Below, one piece after another: positions 33,115 through 33,993 of a stretch of 33,993 nt of DNA (its first letter is position 1; each line of letters begins with the position of its first letter). The position numbers were made by a program, and so were the translations under genes. Source of the DNA: an uncultured Chloroflexota bacterium (GTDB lineage Bacteria > Chloroflexota > Anaerolineae > Caldilineales > Caldilineaceae). The notes beneath the pieces are model-generated. The model had not been told where the DNA came from and did not search any database. It was given only the letters and a program-made list of their open reading frames with translations. The stretch covers positions 1-33,993 of the forward strand of contig CAIOHJ010000056.1 in the NCBI GenBank assembly GCA_903858085.1, written 5' to 3'.

Positions 33115-33993
33115 ATGTTGGGGAAGCAGTTGGGGGGAGAGGAAATGTTTGTCACGGGGCTGCGTTGTCTGCGCTGCGGTGTCTGCTATGCGCCGGGGGC
33201 TGTGGAATATGTCTGTGCGTGTCGGCCCAACCAGGGCAGCGATCTGGGCACGTTGAATGTCGAGTACGACTATGCGGCGGTCGCCCGTGTGGTGACGCCG
33301 GAGCAGCTGCGTGCAGAGGCTGACCGGTCGATCGGGCGTTTCTGGCCGCTGCTGCCGATCGCTGGGCGAGAGCAGTTGCCGCCGCTGCCGGTTGGGGGGA
33401 CGCCGCTGTTGGGGGTGCCGCGGCTGCGTGCGAGCACAGGCTTGACGCAGCTTTGGGTCAAAGAGGATGGGCGCAACCCCAGTGCTTCGTTCAAGGACAG
33501 GGCCTCGGCGATTGCGGTGGCGCGTGCCCGGCGGGAGGGGCGGGCAGTGGTTGCGACGGCCAGCACGGGCAATGCGGCCGCAGCGCTGGCTGGGCAGGCT
33601 GCGGCTGCAGGGCAGCAGACCGTGATTTTTGTGCCCAAGAGTGCTCCGCCGGCCAAAATTGCCCAGTTGCTGGTCTACGGCAGCACAGTGCTGGCGGTGG
33701 AGGGCAGCTACGATGATGCCTTTGACCTCTGTACGGTGGCCTGTCGTACGTTTGGCTGGTACAACCGCAGCACCGGGTACAACCCCTACATGACCGAAGG
33801 CAAGAAGACGGTGTCTTACGAGATCGCGCTGCAGCTGGCCGAGCAGCGGGGTGCTGCGGCCCCCATGCAGGCGCCGGATGCTGTTTTTGTCTCGGTGGGG
33901 GATGGCTGCATCATCGGGGGGGTGCACAAGGGCTTCAAGGATCTGGTGGCGTTGGGGTGGATCGAGCGGATGCCGCGCATTTATGGGGTGCAA
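33115..33993 (+). CDS. thrC: Threonine synthase, N-terminal part (cut by window edge)
   Basis: The frame is open from ATG 33115 to the window end, 293 codons. A zinc-ribbon-like N-terminus carries Cys18-x2-Cys21 and Cys34-x-Cys36. The PLP-dependent core follows: GGTPLLGVPRL, the cofactor lysine Lys127 in NPSASFKDRAS, STGNAAAALAGQAAAAG and GYNPYMTEGKKTVSYEIALQL. The enzyme converts O-phosphohomoserine to threonine. A GAGGAGGGAG site precedes the chosen ATG; an in-frame ATG at 33145 with its own GGGGAGAGG is possible. About 100 or more C-terminal residues lie outside the window. Two short motifs distinguish it from cysteine synthase-type relatives: the N-terminal Cys pairs and the YMTEGKKT block. 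Confidence 0.93.
   Translation, partial: MLGKQLGGEEMFVTGLRCLRCGVCYAPGAVEYVCACRPNQGSDLGTLNVEYDYAAVARVVTPEQLRAEADRSIGRFWPLLPIAGREQLPPLPVGGTPLLGVPRLRASTGLTQLWVKEDGRNPSASFKDRASAIAVARARREGRAVVATASTGNAAAALAGQAAAAGQQTVIFVPKSAPPAKIAQLLVYGSTVLAVEGSYDDAFDLCTVACRTFGWYNRSTGYNPYMTEGKKTVSYEIALQLAEQRGAAAPMQAPDAVFVSVGDGCIIGGVHKGFKDLVALGWIERMPRIYGVQ

Overview
The window looks like chromosomal DNA of a GC-rich bacterium, most likely a member of the Chloroflexota (Caldilinea/Anaerolineae-like). The grounds are inference from content: a 906-residue MalT-like LuxR regulator, a secreted protein carrying a short LYLPVV motif after its signal peptide (a pattern I associate with this phylum), a carbohydrate ABC importer with an RpiR regulator, a non-pyrrolysine MttB homologue and a DUF2723 membrane protein. 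No rRNA, tRNA, CRISPR array, phage or insertion-sequence gene was recognised.

Layout. (1) 1-1538, minus: a truncated tsaD preceded by a TIM-barrel sugar-phosphate isomerase/epimerase. (2) 1682-2373, plus: a consensus promoter followed by a small secreted cysteine-rich protein and a small membrane protein. (3) 2383-8973, minus: a sugar uptake and catabolism operon, read as rpiR-type regulator, lipoprotein sugar-binding protein, two permeases, class II ketose-bisphosphate aldolase and an ADP-dependent sugar kinase family protein. Hairpins sit in three of its gaps, and a 10-bp inverted repeat overlaps its first promoter. No ATPase gene for the importer is present, so a shared MsiK/MalK-type ATPase is presumably encoded elsewhere. 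(4) 9044-9446: a non-coding array of two palindrome families in the order A-B-B-A-B-B-A. (5) 9508-12980: a sulfite-oxidase family enzyme (minus), divergent from an aldo/keto reductase translationally coupled to a DUF4037 nucleotidyltransferase-like protein (plus). (6) 13008-19097, minus: a secreted YHYH-domain protein, an NAD-dependent epimerase and a YbhGFSR-like exporter (one ABC-2 permease, a short HlyD-like protein, two separate ATPases).

(7) 19179-24569, minus: MttB-like corrinoid methyltransferase homologue, cytoplasmic-type molybdopterin oxidoreductase, CrtL-type lycopene cyclase and a small 'virulence factor' family protein. A promoter of this set lies back to back with that of the MalT-like regulator (24786-27506, plus). 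(8) 27813-28139, plus: a small secreted LysM protein. (9) 28188-32858, minus: DUF2723 membrane protein, NAD-dependent epimerase, PPOX-family flavoprotein and a phytanoyl-CoA-dioxygenase family protein ending in nine perfect AGGTM repeats, then an intrinsic terminator. (10) 33115 onward, plus: thrC, cut by the window edge.

Recurrent themes are short perfect tandem duplications of 12-15 bp near gene ends and promoters, and long hairpins inside operons. The most unusual items are the A-B-B palindrome mosaic, the AGGTM tail, and the gene mix of the MttB/Mo-enzyme/lycopene-cyclase operon.
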